Below are positions 51,152 through 62,700 of a stretch of 64,000 bases of DNA, piece after piece. The notes below the pieces were generated by a model, which saw only the letters and a program-made list of their open reading frames with translations, searched no databases and was not told the origin of the DNA. The stretch comes from Parabacteroides hominis (GTDB lineage Bacteria; Bacteroidota; Bacteroidia; Bacteroidales; Tannerellaceae): assembly GCF_014287585.1 (NCBI RefSeq), contig NZ_JACOOJ010000014.1, positions 1 to 64,000 of the forward strand, written 5' to 3'. Within the stretch, counting starts at the first letter, position 1. Each line of letters starts with the position of its first letter. A program made the position numbers and the translations under genes.

Positions 51152-53468
51152 ATTTTATAACTGCAATTTTAGTAACCACGCTTTCTTTTGAATCTTCGGT
51201 GGCAGAAAGTACCAAATATATTCCTGAAGCGACACGGACACCTTTGGCATTCCGGCAGTTCCAGATGACTTGTCCGCCTAAAGATTTGGTTTGGTAGATC
51301 AGATTTCCGTTCAGGTCGGTGATCTTGACGATCGAGTTATCCATCAGTCCCGTGATAGTTACTTTATCTCTATGTTCGGGCCGTACTGGATTCGGATAAG
51401 CGTACACATCGGAATAATCGCTTCTACCTTCTGTTGCTTCTCCTTTGTAAGAGTTCAGACCTTTATCGGTTCCAATAAACACTTCGCCTGTTTTTCCATT
51501 GATGTCTATGGAATATATATTGTCGGATAGGAGAGGGCTGTTAGATGTGTTGAACTGGTGAACGACTTCCTGATTGTCTTCGCTCAATACATAAACGCCG
51601 TTGCCATCTGTCCCGATCCACTTCCGGTTTCCATTATCTACCTTGATGGTGGTTATCATCACGTTATCGAGGAAATAATATGGAGTTCCCTCTTCATTGA
51701 TAAGTTTTACGCGTGTGCAACGCATGGATTGGTTGTTTTCCGATGTCGCCAGTTTGGGATTTGTAAAATAGATCGCCCCTTTATTGGTTCCTACCCATAC
51801 ATATCCGTCCTTATCTTCCGCCATGCAAGTGTAATTGCTGGGAGAGAAGTCATTGCCGTCGGTGTCGGTTAAATTTTCAAATTTATAAGACGCCGCTTCA
51901 TCCAAGGAATTGCTGTTGGCTATAACGGTTAAGCGTACTTGACTGGTAGGGCGGGATATGTTTATCCATTTGTCGTTGTTTGAGGTGATAAGTATATCGT
52001 TTATAGTATATTTTCCATTTAAAGATTCGACAGACAGGCTGTGCCATTTTCCATCCTTATCTAATATTTTAATGGCTTTATTGACTTCGGAATTAGTCAT
52101 CCACAGATTTTCATCCTTATCAAGGGCAAGCCCGTCTACACGACAATAAAAGCCCGGATTATCATTTGCATTTTCAAGCGGGCTATTTGCTCTGTTATAA
52201 ACCATCGTAGGTTCTCTGTCTATATATTGGACAACACCGTAACCGAATGAAGATGTATAAATGATTTCTTCTCCGGCATCGTTTGTAGTAACGACAATAC
52301 TGGTATAATCTTTAGGCCATACATTTAATTTATTTTGAACAGCTGAAGGCTCTAACACAGTCCATTTGTCATAATCGTATATCATAACCGAACCGGCTTT
52401 ATCAAAATGATTATCACCTGTTAAGCTTTTTCCACCAGGTATAAGATAGACTTTATCATTTTTAATTTGTATATCATAAGGGCTATTGGTGTACGGACCA
52501 TCCAAAACAATAGCTTCGTTTACTGCTTCAAACTGATTGGTTCCTGTTCTTTTGATAGAGCGTAAACCTTTGTTTCCTTCGGCTATCCAATATTTATCGG
52601 TTTGATAAGTGCTGATATCCTTAATGGGCAGGTTGTTGATTTGATCGAAAGCCTTTGTGTCTGTAAACAGGTAAATTTGTGAAGCAGCTATGCAAGCCAG
52701 CTTTTCACCGGTAACTTTAATATTGTTCATCGAGTTATTGCTTGCCAGAGGAACGGTCGTACCGTTGGATTCGTAATAGACTCCTTTATTTTTTGCCAGA
52801 TAAAACAGCTGGTTTTTGAATAGTACGACTTTATCAACAGAATTGTCAGCCGGAAATCCGAGGATGGTATAAGGTTTCCAGTTTGACTTATCCAATAGGT
52901 TGTCTTTTAAAGAAGCGTAAAGGATACCGGAAGATTCTGTTGTAGATGCATATATGTGATTGTTCAGAATGGCACAGGAGGTTATGTTCATGGATAAATT
53001 ATAGGTATCGGTTATTTCCTTCTTTTCCATGTTGACGACTACAATGCCGGATTTTATGGATATATAAGCATATTCGTTATAAATCATAACGGAATTTACG
53101 GCTTTGTCTCTTAACGACGTAGTAGTGTATAGATAAGGAATGTTTTTCACCGAACCTTCTTCCCATATATCTATATTGCAGTTTTGATAGATGATTAGCA
53201 GGGACTTTGTCTGCTTATTATATGAGATGAATTGAATATCCGTATCGTTCAATCCGTTTCCTTTGTAATATTGTTTAATGCTATTATCTTCTTTTCCATA
53301 CGTGTACAAAGCTCCTTCCGCTACAACGAATACCTGATCGGCTGATTCTTCTACATAGTCGGTGTTGTTGTAGGAGAGATACGTTTTCCATCCGAGCGTG
53401 TTGTCATCGGCTGCTAAGGCAGGAAATGATAGTATGAAAAGCAAGATAATAGTCAATATATTTCTCAT
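51150..53468 (-). CDS. porZ: type IX secretion system surface protein PorZ
   Basis: 772 residues, close to the size I recall for Porphyromonas PorZ. Signal peptide (MRNILTIILLFILSFPALA), two beta-propeller domains (repeats such as VAEGALYTYGKEDNSIKQYY, EDKDGYVWVGTNKGAIYF and NGKTGEVFIGTDKGLNSY) and a C-terminal sorting domain (YPNPVRPEHRDKVTITGL...GNLIYQTKSLGG...ASGIYLVLSATEDSKESVVTKIAVIK). In P. gingivalis PorZ belongs to the attachment complex (PorU, PorV, PorQ, PorZ) and supports anchoring of cargo to lipopolysaccharide. It lies 13 bp after rdgB in one transcription unit. Two-component propeller proteins look similar, but no kinase domain follows. Confidence 0.82.
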   Translation of the reverse strand: MRNILTIILLFILSFPALAADDNTLGWKTYLSYNNTDYVEESADQVFVVAEGALYTYGKEDNSIKQYYKGNGLNDTDIQFISYNKQTKSLLIIYQNCNIDIWEEGSVKNIPYLYTTTSLRDKAVNSVMIYNEYAYISIKSGIVVVNMEKKEITDTYNLSMNITSCAILNNHIYASTTESSGILYASLKDNLLDKSNWKPYTILGFPADNSVDKVVLFKNQLFYLAKNKGVYYESNGTTVPLASNNSMNNIKVTGEKLACIAASQIYLFTDTKAFDQINNLPIKDISTYQTDKYWIAEGNKGLRSIKRTGTNQFEAVNEAIVLDGPYTNSPYDIQIKNDKVYLIPGGKSLTGDNHFDKAGSVMIYDYDKWTVLEPSAVQNKLNVWPKDYTSIVVTTNDAGEEIIYTSSFGYGVVQYIDREPTMVYNRANSPLENANDNPGFYCRVDGLALDKDENLWMTNSEVNKAIKILDKDGKWHSLSVESLNGKYTINDILITSNNDKWINISRPTSQVRLTVIANSNSLDEAASYKFENLTDTDGNDFSPSNYTCMAEDKDGYVWVGTNKGAIYFTNPKLATSENNQSMRCTRVKLINEEGTPYYFLDNVMITTIKVDNGNRKWIGTDGNGVYVLSEDNQEVVHQFNTSNSPLLSDNIYSIDINGKTGEVFIGTDKGLNSYKGEATEGRSDYSDVYAYPNPVRPEHRDKVTITGLMDNSIVKITDLNGNLIYQTKSLGGQVIWNCRNAKGVRVASGIYLVLSATEDSKESVVTKIAVIK

Positions 53469-53481
53469 ATTAATCCTGATG

Positions 53482-54063
53482 TTAGAGTGTGTAATTTGAT
53501 AAAAAGGCAGTTAGCTTTTTGACTGCTTCGGCACGATGGCTGATCTGATTCTTGATGTCGTTGCCCATTTCGGCAAATGTTTGCGAATAGGTGTCGGGAA
53601 CAAATACAGGATCGTATCCGAAACCGCTTCCTCCTCGTTTTTCCTCGATGATAGTGCCGTTTACAATTCCTTCGAACAGATACTCTTTTCCATCTAAAAT
53701 AAGAGCTATAACCGTGCGAAAACGGGCTTTCCGGTTTTCTTTGCTTTTCATTTCGTGAAGGAGCTTGTTCATGTTGGCTTCTGAATCGTGTCCGGGACCG
53801 GCGTAGCGCGCCGAATATACACCCGGAGCATTATCGAGGGCTTCTACCTCCAGGCCGGTGTCGTCTGCAAAGCAGTCATAGCCAAAGTTTTCTTTGATAT
53901 AGCGGGCTTTTTGAAGGGCATTTCCTTCCAATGTCTCTGCGGTTTCGGGTATGTCGTCATGACAATCGATATCCGAAAGACTTACTATCTCAGTGTATCC
54001 GGTTGTTATTTTCCGGACTTCGTCCAGCTTATGCTGGTTATTTGTTGCGAATACAAGTTTCAT
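53482..54063 (-). CDS. rdgB: XTP/dITP diphosphatase (HAM1/RdgB family)
   Basis: 193 residues. It removes non-canonical purine nucleotides (dITP, XTP) from the pool by hydrolysis to the monophosphate. Family marks: [19 protein letters not shown] (the start that fits the family; an upstream start adds nine residues), [23 protein letters not shown], and [14 protein letters not shown] with AEM and [11 protein letters not shown] near the end. It precedes porZ by 13 bp. A terminator at 54081-54127 separates it from yitT. Confidence 0.95.
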   Translation of the reverse strand: MKLVFATNNQHKLDEVRKITTGYTEIVSLSDIDCHDDIPETAETLEGNALQKARYIKENFGYDCFADDTGLEVEALDNAPGVYSARYAGPGHDSEANMNKLLHEMKSKENRKARFRTVIALILDGKEYLFEGIVNGTIIEEKRGGSGFGYDPVFVPDTYSQTFAEMGNDIKNQISHRAEAVKKLTAFLSNYTL

Positions 54064-54080
54064 GTTAGTTGAGTATAAAT

Positions 54081-54127
54081 AAAAAAGCACTTCTATACGA
54101 TGTGTATATAACGTATGGAAGTGCTTT
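54081..54127 (-). terminator. terminator of the leuS-yitT operon
   Basis: AAAGCACTTC-TATACG / CGTAT-GGAAGTGCTTT stem of about 16 bp, with six T residues at its leftward end, between yitT and rdgB. Confidence 0.75.
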
Positions 54128-54147
54128 AAATTGTTTGGATAGTTGTT

Positions 54148-55026
54148 TTATGTTTTTATCTGGTCAAACCCTTCCCCATACACTCCTCTGACGATACTTT
54201 GCGAGATGAATGCCTGGTGGTCGATTTGTTTTACCAGGCGGAAGATGGAGACGGATTCTGATTTTTTGGCCAGTAAGACAACGACTTTGACCGGTTTGCG
54301 GGAATATCCGCCTACACCGTCGAGTATGGTGCAACCACGATCCAGGTCGTGGATGATCCGTTCGGCTATTTCGTCGTATTTCTGGGAGAAGATCAGGAAC
54401 TGGACCGACTGGCGGTTTCCGTTTAGCACGGCATCTATGATGTAGTTGCTTACGAACATTTCGACAAAACCGAATACGATCTTTTCCACATCATGGAACA
54501 GAAGAAATGAAGAGCCGATGATAATGAAATCGCAGAACAGCAATGCACGTCCGATCGATATATTCTTGTATTTGTTTACAATAGCTCCGATAATATCCGT
54601 TCCTCCGGTACTGCCGTTCGCTGAAAAGACAAGTCCGAGACCGGCTCCGCAAAGGAATGCGCCGATGATGATGGACATGAACGGCTGGTCATGCAAAAGC
54701 GGTTGTCCCTTCAGAAGCCATTCGAAGAACGACAAAGAAGCCGACAGGGAAAAGACTCCGAAAATCGTTTTTATCAGGAATTTGAATCCCAGGACTTTTA
54801 AAGCGGCTAATAATAGTACGATGTTAATCACAAAGTAAGACACAGAAACGGGAATAACCTCGTTGCTGGCAAAAAAGATCAAGGCACAAATACCACTGAC
54901 TCCACCGGTGATGATTTCATTCGAAAGAATGAAAGCGTTGAAGCCGAAGCCGTACAAGAGAGTACCCAACAGGATCATCAGGTAGTCTTGTACGGCAAAG
55001 TAAACTTTATTGTTTATAAACTTCAT
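54148..55026 (-). CDS. YitT family membrane protein with DUF2179 C-terminal domain
   Basis: 292 residues. Five or six hydrophobic segments in the first 200 residues, with the family motifs GTLLYGFGFNAFILSNEIITGGVSGI and GLGLVFSANGSTGGTDIIGAIVNKYKNISIGRALL (in parts). A cytosolic DUF2179-type domain (VQFLIFSQKYDEIAERIIHDLDRGCTILDGVGGYSRKPVKVVVLLAKK in parts) follows. The transport or signalling role is unknown. It lies 7 bp after leuS in the same operon. Confidence 0.92.
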   Translation of the reverse strand: MKFINNKVYFAVQDYLMILLGTLLYGFGFNAFILSNEIITGGVSGICALIFFASNEVIPVSVSYFVINIVLLLAALKVLGFKFLIKTIFGVFSLSASLSFFEWLLKGQPLLHDQPFMSIIIGAFLCGAGLGLVFSANGSTGGTDIIGAIVNKYKNISIGRALLFCDFIIIGSSFLLFHDVEKIVFGFVEMFVSNYIIDAVLNGNRQSVQFLIFSQKYDEIAERIIHDLDRGCTILDGVGGYSRKPVKVVVLLAKKSESVSIFRLVKQIDHQAFISQSIVRGVYGEGFDQIKT

Positions 55027-55033
55027 ATAAAAT

Positions 55034-57871
55034 TTAGATTACGATGTTTACAATCTTTCCGGGAACAACGATAATCTTTTTCGGAGTCTTGCCTTCCATC
55101 CACTTAGCGGAATTTTCGTGGGCAAGAGCGGCTTTTTCTATCTCTTCGCGGGGCATATCGGCCGGAAGCTCCATGCTGAAGCGGGCTTTGCCGTTGAAGG
55201 AGATAGCGTAAGTAAGCGAGTTTTCTTTCAAGTATTCTTCGTTGTAGACAGGCCATTCGGCATCGCATACGGTTGTGTCGTGACCGCAAGTATGCCATAA
55301 TTCTTCAGCAGTATGAGGAGCGAACGGGGCCAACAGGACGATTAATTGTTCTAAAATGGCACGTTTGTTGCATTTCAGGCTGCTCAGTTCGTTTACACAG
55401 ATCATAAAGGCACTGATGGAAGTGTTGTACGAGAAATGTTCGATATCGTATGTCACTTTCTTGATCAGTTTATGCAATGATTTCAGTTCGTCGGCTGTCG
55501 GTTCTGCATCCGTGATCTGCAAGGTGTCCGTATTGCCGAAGAACAGTCCCCAGAGCTTTTTCAGGAAGCGGTGAACGCCGTCGATACCGTTCGTATCCCA
55601 CGGTTTGGATTGTTCCAACGGACCTAAGAACATTTCATACAGGCGAAGCGTGTCGGCGCCATATTTCTCGACAATCATATCCGGATTGACCACGTTGAAC
55701 ATAGATTTTGACATCTTTTCAACAGCCCATCCGCAAATGTATTTGCCGTCTTCCAGTACGAATTCCGCGTCGTTATATTCCGGGCGCCAGTTTTTGAAGG
55801 CTTCGATATCCAGTATATCGTTTGATACGATGTTTACGTCTACATGGATAGGAGTGACCTCGTACCGGTCTTTCAGGTTCAGAGATACGAATTTGTTCGT
55901 GCCGTTAATACGGAATACGAAGTTGGAACGTCCCTGGATCATCCCCTGGTTGATCAGTTTCTTGAACGGTTCCTCTTCACAAACGACACCTGAGTCGAAC
56001 AGGAATTTATTCCAGAAACGGCTGTAGATCAGGTGTCCGGTAGCATGTTCGGTTCCCCCGATATACAGGTCTACGTTACGCCAATATTCGTCTACGTCCT
56101 TAGCAACCAAAGCCTGGTCGTTGTGCGGGTCCATATAACGCAGGTAGTAAGCGGATGAACCGGCGAATCCCGGCATCGTGCAAAGTTCCAGCGGGAAGAT
56201 AGTCTTGTTGTCTATTTTGGAAACTTCCGTAACTTCCTGTTTTGCGGTGTCCCATGCCCATTTTACGGCGTGTCCTAAAGGCGGTTCGCCTGTTTCGGTC
56301 GGCAGGAATTTATCTACTTCCGGCAATTCTAACGGCAATTTGTCTACCGGCAACATCTGAGGCATACCGTCTGCATCGTAATAGACCGGAAACGGTTCGC
56401 CCCAATAACGCTGGCGGCTGAAAATAGCGTCGCGCAGGCGGTAGTTCACCTTAACGCGTCCTAATTTATGTTCTGCCACATATTTTTTAGTGGCGGCGAT
56501 CGCTTCTTTTACGTTCAGGCCATTCAACGACAGGTCGCAATAAGGCGCTACGTCCGGTCTCGGTGAGTTGCAGACGATTCCTTCTTTTGCATCGAAACTT
56601 TCTTCGCTTACGTCACAACCTTCGATCAGCGGGATAACTGGCAAGTTGAAATGTTTGGCGAATGCATAGTCGCGGCTGTCATGTGCCGGAACGGCCATGA
56701 TAGCACCGGTTCCGTAGCCGGCCAATACATAGTCGCTGATCCAGACGGGCACGGCATCGCCGGTGAACGGGTTGATGGCATAAGAACCGCTGAATGCACC
56801 GGTAACGGAACGGTCGGCGATACGTTCACGTTCCGTACGCTTTTTAGTGCGTTCCAGATAAGCGTCTACTTCCTGTTTCTGCTCCGGAGTCGTCAGTTGT
56901 GCGACCAGTTCGCTTTCGGGAGCCAAAACCATGAAAGTAACACCGAACATGGTGTCGGCACGGGTTGTAAAGATGGTAAATTCGAGGTCGCTATCTTTTA
57001 CCTTGAACTGGATTTCGGCTCCTTCGCTGCGGCCGATCCAGTTACGCTGTGTTTCTTTCAGCGAGTCCGTCCAGTCGATCGTGTCCAGTCCGTCCAACAG
57101 GCGTTGTGAATAAGCGGATACGCGCAGGCACCACTGGCGCATGATCTTTTGTTCCACCGGATAACCGCCACGTTCGGAAACACCGTTCACTACTTCGTCG
57201 TTGGCCAGTACGGTTCCCAGTGCGGCACACCAGTTTACCATCGTTTCGCCCCGATAAGCGATCCGGTAGTTCAGCAAGATTTCCTGTTTTTCTTTTTTGC
57301 TTTTGGCTTTCCATTCGTCGGCCGTGAAATGCAATTCTTCGCTGCAAGCGACATTCAAACCTTCTGTTCCCGACTGTTCGAAAGCGGCAACCAGTTCGCT
57401 GATAGGGCGTGCCTGCTTTTCGTCGTTGCAGTAGTAGCTGTTGAACATCTGGATAAATGCCCATTGCGTCCATTTATAATATTCGGGATCGCAAGTACGG
57501 ATCTCGCGGCTCCAGTCGTAACTAAAACCTATTTTGTCCATCTGCTCACGATAACGGGCAATGTTTTTCTTTGTCGTTACTTCAGGATGCTGTCCGGTTT
57601 GGATGGCATATTGTTCTGCCGGCAGTCCGTAGGCATCGTAGCCCATCGGGTGCAAAACATTGAAACCTTGCAGGCGTTTGTAACGGGAATAAATATCAGA
57701 AGCGATGTAACCGAGCGGGTGGCCTACATGTAGTCCTGCTCCTGACGGATAAGGGAACATGTCCAAAACGTAATACTTTGGTTTGTCGGTATTTTTTTCG
57801 ACTTTATAAACCTTATTGGCAATCCAGTATTCGTGCCACTTTTTCTCAATTTCTCTGAAATTGTACTCCAT
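55034..57871 (-). CDS. leuS: leucyl-tRNA synthetase
   Basis: 945 residues. Class I synthetase: the HIGH-type motif in [16 protein letters not shown] (~41-56), the editing (CP1) domain with [19 protein letters not shown] and [19 protein letters not shown], and the second signature KMSKS in [12 protein letters not shown]. It attaches leucine to tRNA-Leu in the cytoplasm and hydrolyses mischarged tRNA. Length and order of domains are normal. First gene of a leuS-yitT operon. Confidence 0.98.
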   Translation of the reverse strand: MEYNFREIEKKWHEYWIANKVYKVEKNTDKPKYYVLDMFPYPSGAGLHVGHPLGYIASDIYSRYKRLQGFNVLHPMGYDAYGLPAEQYAIQTGQHPEVTTKKNIARYREQMDKIGFSYDWSREIRTCDPEYYKWTQWAFIQMFNSYYCNDEKQARPISELVAAFEQSGTEGLNVACSEELHFTADEWKAKSKKEKQEILLNYRIAYRGETMVNWCAALGTVLANDEVVNGVSERGGYPVEQKIMRQWCLRVSAYSQRLLDGLDTIDWTDSLKETQRNWIGRSEGAEIQFKVKDSDLEFTIFTTRADTMFGVTFMVLAPESELVAQLTTPEQKQEVDAYLERTKKRTERERIADRSVTGAFSGSYAINPFTGDAVPVWISDYVLAGYGTGAIMAVPAHDSRDYAFAKHFNLPVIPLIEGCDVSEESFDAKEGIVCNSPRPDVAPYCDLSLNGLNVKEAIAATKKYVAEHKLGRVKVNYRLRDAIFSRQRYWGEPFPVYYDADGMPQMLPVDKLPLELPEVDKFLPTETGEPPLGHAVKWAWDTAKQEVTEVSKIDNKTIFPLELCTMPGFAGSSAYYLRYMDPHNDQALVAKDVDEYWRNVDLYIGGTEHATGHLIYSRFWNKFLFDSGVVCEEEPFKKLINQGMIQGRSNFVFRINGTNKFVSLNLKDRYEVTPIHVDVNIVSNDILDIEAFKNWRPEYNDAEFVLEDGKYICGWAVEKMSKSMFNVVNPDMIVEKYGADTLRLYEMFLGPLEQSKPWDTNGIDGVHRFLKKLWGLFFGNTDTLQITDAEPTADELKSLHKLIKKVTYDIEHFSYNTSISAFMICVNELSSLKCNKRAILEQLIVLLAPFAPHTAEELWHTCGHDTTVCDAEWPVYNEEYLKENSLTYAISFNGKARFSMELPADMPREEIEKAALAHENSAKWMEGKTPKKIIVVPGKIVNIVI

Positions 57872-57912
57872 GATTGTTTATCGTTTATTTTATCGTTTTC
57901 TATTTAAAGCCA

Positions 57913-57920
57913 CAAAGTTA
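57913..57920 (-). promoter_or_regulatory. -7 element for leuS
   Basis: Leftward TAACTTTG, about 40 bp before the leuS ATG in the gap behind the ORF6N gene. The -33 position is not clear. Confidence 0.5.
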
Positions 57921-57966
57921 GTGAATTTTGTAATACATAAAGGTTTGGAGCGGCAAATTGAAGGAT

Positions 57967-58533
57967 TTAGTCTTTTACATACCCGATTTTGTTTCTGGGT
58001 TTATTCTCTCTTTCCTTGTTCCGGTTAGCCAATTCAGCCAATGCCAAATATATATCATCAAAGTGTTGTTCATAACTTTCATGATCTTTAGAAAGGCTTT
58101 CCATATCTTCCCGAAGGTAACGAAGCTGGAGTTTGAGTTCAGCCAGTTCTTTGGCTGTCTGGTTGCTTTCAAGTATGTATTGTCTTATTTTTACGAAAGC
58201 CCGCATGATGTTTATATTAACTTGTATGGCTATGGGGGAACGAAGGACGCTTGACAGCATGGCTATGCCCTCTTGTGTGAAAGCAAAAGGTGTATAAGCA
58301 CTAAAGTTATATTGGGGTGTCCCATTTTGGGATACCCTAATGGATAGCAATGCGTTAGCTTCTTCTTTTGTTAATTCGAACATAAAATCTTCAGGGAAAC
58401 GTTCTATATTTCTTCTTACGGCACGTTTTAATAATCGTGTTTCTGTTACATAAAGTTCTGCCAGATCAAAATCCAGCATCACCTGTCGTCCCCTGATCTC
58501 ATAAATCTTGTTTTGAATGATTTGAAGTTCCAT
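57967..58533 (-). CDS. ORF6N-domain protein
   Basis: 188 residues. The N-terminal ~90 residues fit the ORF6N domain (NKIYEIRGRQVMLDFDLAELYVTETRLLKRAVRRNIERFPEDFMFELT in parts, then SAYTPFAFTQEGIAMLSSVL), a DNA-binding-associated module shared with phages. The C-terminal half is a coiled coil (KIRQYILESNQTAKELAELKLQLRYL in part). These genes are scattered in Bacteroidetes genomes, often beside mobile DNA. Role not established; likely a nucleic-acid-binding accessory of phage origin. Confidence 0.9.
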   Translation of the reverse strand: MELQIIQNKIYEIRGRQVMLDFDLAELYVTETRLLKRAVRRNIERFPEDFMFELTKEEANALLSIRVSQNGTPQYNFSAYTPFAFTQEGIAMLSSVLRSPIAIQVNINIMRAFVKIRQYILESNQTAKELAELKLQLRYLREDMESLSKDHESYEQHFDDIYLALAELANRNKERENKPRNKIGYVKD

Positions 58534-59194
58534 AGCTAAGTATTTTTATTGTTTTAATTTATCAAAGGAAAGGATAATAATCTGATAAAGCAAAAAGACA
58601 GAAAACTATTTTCTTGTGATAAGGAATATAGGTAATTATCAAAATGTCAAATGAACTCGCTGTCGTTTCTCTCTATCTGTATAAATGTACGGACGCTGAA
58701 TTTTATAGCCGTATTTGGGAGGATATTATTTTCAATAAGTAATGGAATTGGGTAAATACTTGTGATATTTATTATTACTGGCTTATTATTGTATGAAAAG
58801 GTTTCATAGCAAATGTTTTTTATGGTAAAGTGATAGATCGTTTTGTGTTGGTGTTCCTTCACAACCAGCACGGAAATCTTCAAAATTTTCACCTTATTCG
58901 TCGGAAATCCATTGCCAGTTTAACAAAAATTGATTGCCTGACGAAATAAATTTTTACTCTTATGAATTTTTAGTTCGTCTTAAACGAAATTTTTCCCGGC
59001 TGTAGTCGGGTAGAAGCGCTTCATAAAAGAATATAATTGGTTAATTTATGTATTGTAATTGATAAATATGTATCATTTTTTATTTTGTAAGCCTTTTTTC
59101 TCATTAGTCAGTGTTATCGAAAAACTCTAAATGCAACCATAATGAAATGCTATCTGCATAAAATAAATCTTTTTGCTTTTTTGTTTCGGAACGA
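58534..59194. other. 660 bp intergenic stretch, AT-rich
   Basis: Between the ORF6N gene and the promoter at 59195. It contains a doubtful leftward 81-residue ORF (58647-58892) and a small CCCG..CGGG hairpin near 58996-59011. I see no RNA gene or repeat element. Confidence 0.5.
58647..58892 (-). CDS. possible small hypothetical protein (81 residues)
   Basis: Reads MKILKISVLVVKEHQHKTIY, HFTIKNICYETFSYNNKPVI, INITSIYPIPLLIENNILPN, TAIKFSVRTFIQIERNDSEF-I. The alternation of hydrophobic and polar residues looks like a small beta protein rather than random sequence. There is no promoter box and the base composition is very AT-rich, so it may be a relic or chance. No family recognised. Confidence 0.3.
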   Translation of the reverse strand: MKILKISVLVVKEHQHKTIYHFTIKNICYETFSYNNKPVIINITSIYPIPLLIENNILPNTAIKFSVRTFIQIERNDSEFI

Positions 59195-59225
59195 TTGTTT
59201 TCTTCTCTCATAATTCGTTTCTTTG
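59195..59225 (+). promoter_or_regulatory. candidate promoter of the DUF4132 operon
   Basis: TTG (59195-59197) and TTTCTTTG (59218-59225, one mismatch to TAnnTTTG) spaced 20 bp, about 35 bp before the ATG at 59261. Confidence 0.4.
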
Positions 59226-59260
59226 TAACAATAGTACCGAATAAAAACACACTCGCTCAT

Positions 59261-59680
59261 ATGCAGATATATATTCATGTAAAGCAACTGGGAAAACGCA
59301 GAAATGTGATTGACAAGAAAGCCATGCAACTGGATAAAGTCCCCGGAAACACAGCCTCCCTGATAGCCGGTATTGTAGCCCTGCAAGTTCAGGAATATAA
59401 TCAGAGACTTGAACAAAGCGAACTGCTGAAATATCTCACCGACGAAGAGATACAAGCGAAAGCTACCGCCGGAAAGATCAGTTTTGATATAAACTATAAC
59501 GGAATGGCCGCCGATACGGAGAAAGCGGTTCGCAACGCCCTCCAATCTTTTGAAGACGGTATTTTCCGCATTTTTGCGGATGGTAAAGAGCTGGAGTCAT
59601 TGCAGGAACCGGTTTCGTTGCAGGAAGGATCAGAGTTAACATTTGTCCGTCTGACCATGCTGGCCGGGCGTATGTGGTGA
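59261..59680 (+). CDS. small protein of unknown function preceding a DUF4132 protein
   Basis: 139 residues from the ATG at 59261 (an upstream in-frame start would lie before the promoter). Predicted order strand-strand-helix then strands: MQIYIHVKQLGKRRNVI, the helix TASLIAGIVALQVQEYNQRLEQ, a middle domain, and a final strand SELTFVRLTMLAGRMW. This order resembles a beta-grasp (ubiquitin-like) fold with an insert, but that is only a reading of the pattern. It ends 26 bp before the giant gene and is surely co-transcribed. I do not recognise the family. Confidence 0.65.
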   Translation: MQIYIHVKQLGKRRNVIDKKAMQLDKVPGNTASLIAGIVALQVQEYNQRLEQSELLKYLTDEEIQAKATAGKISFDINYNGMAADTEKAVRNALQSFEDGIFRIFADGKELESLQEPVSLQEGSELTFVRLTMLAGRMW

Positions 59681-59706
59681 TATAACGAAATAAAAGAAGA
59701 ATCGAT

Positions 59707-62700
59707 ATGGGATTATTTTGGAGACAGTCGTCGGAATCGTTTGTTTCCGGCTATTTTTATAAACTGGTGAATAACGACCGTCAACTGAGCGAGAAAGGAC
59801 GGAAACTGTTCAGCGCGTTGGTCAGCCGCTTTACAATCAATACGAGCGAAGCCGATAATTATTTACGTTCGTTGATGGACGGCAAACAGATTCGTTATAT
59901 CTGGCAACTGTTTGACGACGATCGTCGGGAAGTGCTGCAATACATGTTGGGCGAAGAATATGCGCAGAAATATATAGCCTGGTTGCATAAATTACCTTCA
60001 ATCCCTTATACATCCGGTTATTACCGTCGTCCGGTTCGTTCTGACAATGCGGGATTGCATTACACAAAGGCGTTGGACAACCTGAAAGACTTTTTAGCTA
60101 TCGTCGCCTCCGGTCTTCCACTCGAAGTCCTGATGGAAGGCGGGCGGACCGAAGAAGAACGGGCTTTCATCGGAGATATCAACTTTCATCATCTGATGAG
60201 TGTGGAGATAGATGCCGGAAATACGGCAGTGATTGAAAAGACGAAGGATATTATTTGCAGCGACAATAACGCAGGTCGTATCTCATACAGCCTTTTGCAG
60301 GGCATTGTGATGAGTAATAACCGGGAATTATACGAACTGGAAGGCAAGCTTCTGCTGGCGGCCCGTTTACAGGAAGGTCTTCACCAGTCCATAGCCGAGA
60401 CTATGGACAGCGGTACGGTGGAAGCGTTTGTCTATTTGTTCAATATCATGCGGACGAATGACATGCAGCGTTTTTCTTCCGTCAAGCGTGCCGTGGGAAC
60501 CTGGACCGGCCTGCTGGATGAAAATAATGCCGACCGCATCAACCAGAAGGTTATGGACTTGATCTATATGTCGTTGACCGATCCGTCTTATGCGGATGCC
60601 TGCCTGAACAGTGAGGACAGCATCGAGCTCTACATGGCGCTTTGGTCGAAAGGATTCCATAAACTGGAAGACCTGACGGCAACCGCTGAGCAAGTCATGG
60701 AGGAAGGCGTCAAACATAAAGTGCAGGTTTTGTTTTATTATCTTCTCAATATCCAGGCTGAATGGATGCAGGAACAACTGTCCAAACAGGCATTGGAACG
60801 TTTCTCCGGCGACTTTTCGATAGTGGTTTCTTTCTTGCGTTCCTATTTAGCGAGCGTTTCCATAGGCTATTATTATCCCAGAAAGAAAGAGGATCATTCT
60901 TATTTCGATTCTTTGTCGGAAGCTAAAAAGCAATATTATATACTGAAAGATATCAACAGTCGCCTGACAAAGAAACTGACGTTTTCTCCTTTTATCTTCC
61001 CTTGGCATAGTACCGAACTGACGCATGAAGATATTCTGGAAAAGATGGCGTCTATCATCTATGTGGTCGGCAGTGACGAATTGCTGGATGATCTTTGTAC
61101 CTGCTACGAGCAGGCTGGTAGCAATGTACGGGCCTTTATTGTCAAGGAATTGCTCAAACAACCGGCTTCACAGATACAGGTCGATACCCTTGTGAAAGCT
61201 CTGGGTGACCGTGCGGATTCTCCCCGCAGTGCCGCATTTGAGATTTTAGATAAACAGGAAATAAGCGACGACCAATATCTGAAGATAGAAGAACTGTTGA
61301 AATATAAATCCGGTGTGCTCCGCCAGCAAGCTATCAAGTTGCTGATGAAACGCGGTCCGGAAGCCTTGTCCGGGACAATAGCACGCCTGCTTTCCGCTCC
61401 GTTGGCGGACAAGCGCTTGGCTGCTCTCGATATGTTGCTGACTCTTCGTAAAAAGGGCGGACAGGCGGAAGTTTGCGACAGTCTTGTTCCGTTGGTTTCT
61501 TCTATTGAAAAGCCATCTTCCAAAGAGTTGTTGCTGATCGAACAATTGATCGTAAAGAAAGAAGAATCTTCCGTATATACTAAAGAAAACGGTTTCGGTC
61601 TTTACGATCCTTCCACTAAGGTACAGCTTCCGGTACTTTCCGTTGATGAGGATTTTAATATGAAAGAGGTCTTTTCCCTTTTCCAGGAAGGTTCTCTCAT
61701 AAAGAAACTGTTTGGCAGGAAGCAACAGGGAGCTTACGAGATTATTGAAAAACTGAATAATCTGATTGCAGCCAATGCCAATTACGAATACAGGGCAAAA
61801 TATGGCAGTACATACTTGCTGAACGATTATTTTACCGAGACAGATAATGCTGATAAAGCGGAAAAAGAACTCGATAAGTATCCGCTTGCCGGGGTTTGGC
61901 GAAACTTCTATAAAGAAGAAGTCGGAAGTTTTGAAATACTTTTCCAACTCGCTTTTTTGCTGAATACGGATTGGAATAGCGGAGATAGCTATTGGAACTG
62001 GAACAGCGTGATCGACAAGTCCAGTCCTGTGATCTGTCCGTTTTACGGTTTCGATCTTTCGGGATTGAAAAAACGGGTGAATAGGCTTCCTTATCTGCGT
62101 ACGGTCAACCACATTATAAATCTTCTTATTGCAGAAAACCGGAATGACGGATATGTCCGGAAAGTAGCCAATAACATACTGGTTAGTTTCAGTTCGGTGC
62201 TAAATGAAAAGAACCTTTATAAGTTGTATGACTATAAGAATTACCAGGGAACACAGAAATATACGATATTTTCTTTCCAGGACCGGCGTATCTCTACGTG
62301 GATGTCCAATTCTTACGGATGGTCGACAGATGAGGAGTTCGTACGCCATTTTACTGTCCGTTACCATTTTTATAATCTTGCCCGGTATTTCCAGACGGAC
62401 GAACCTTCGGCTATTACCGATAGCAACTTGCTTATATACGATTTTGCCAAGATGTATGAAATGGGATTGCTGCCGGCATCGGAAGTCATGAAGGAACTGA
62501 TGGTACGCAAGAAAGCGGACGATAATATCGGTACGGTTTCTTCTTTATTGTGCGGCAATCTCACGGTCTGGCAGCGTAGACAATTTAAACCTTACGAAGA
62601 TACCGGTCTGGAACAGTTCAAGGACCTGGCCCGGAAGGTGATCGACCGCATTCTCGATATCGAGTTGAAACGTGGCGATACGCCGACCGAAGTTTCTCAT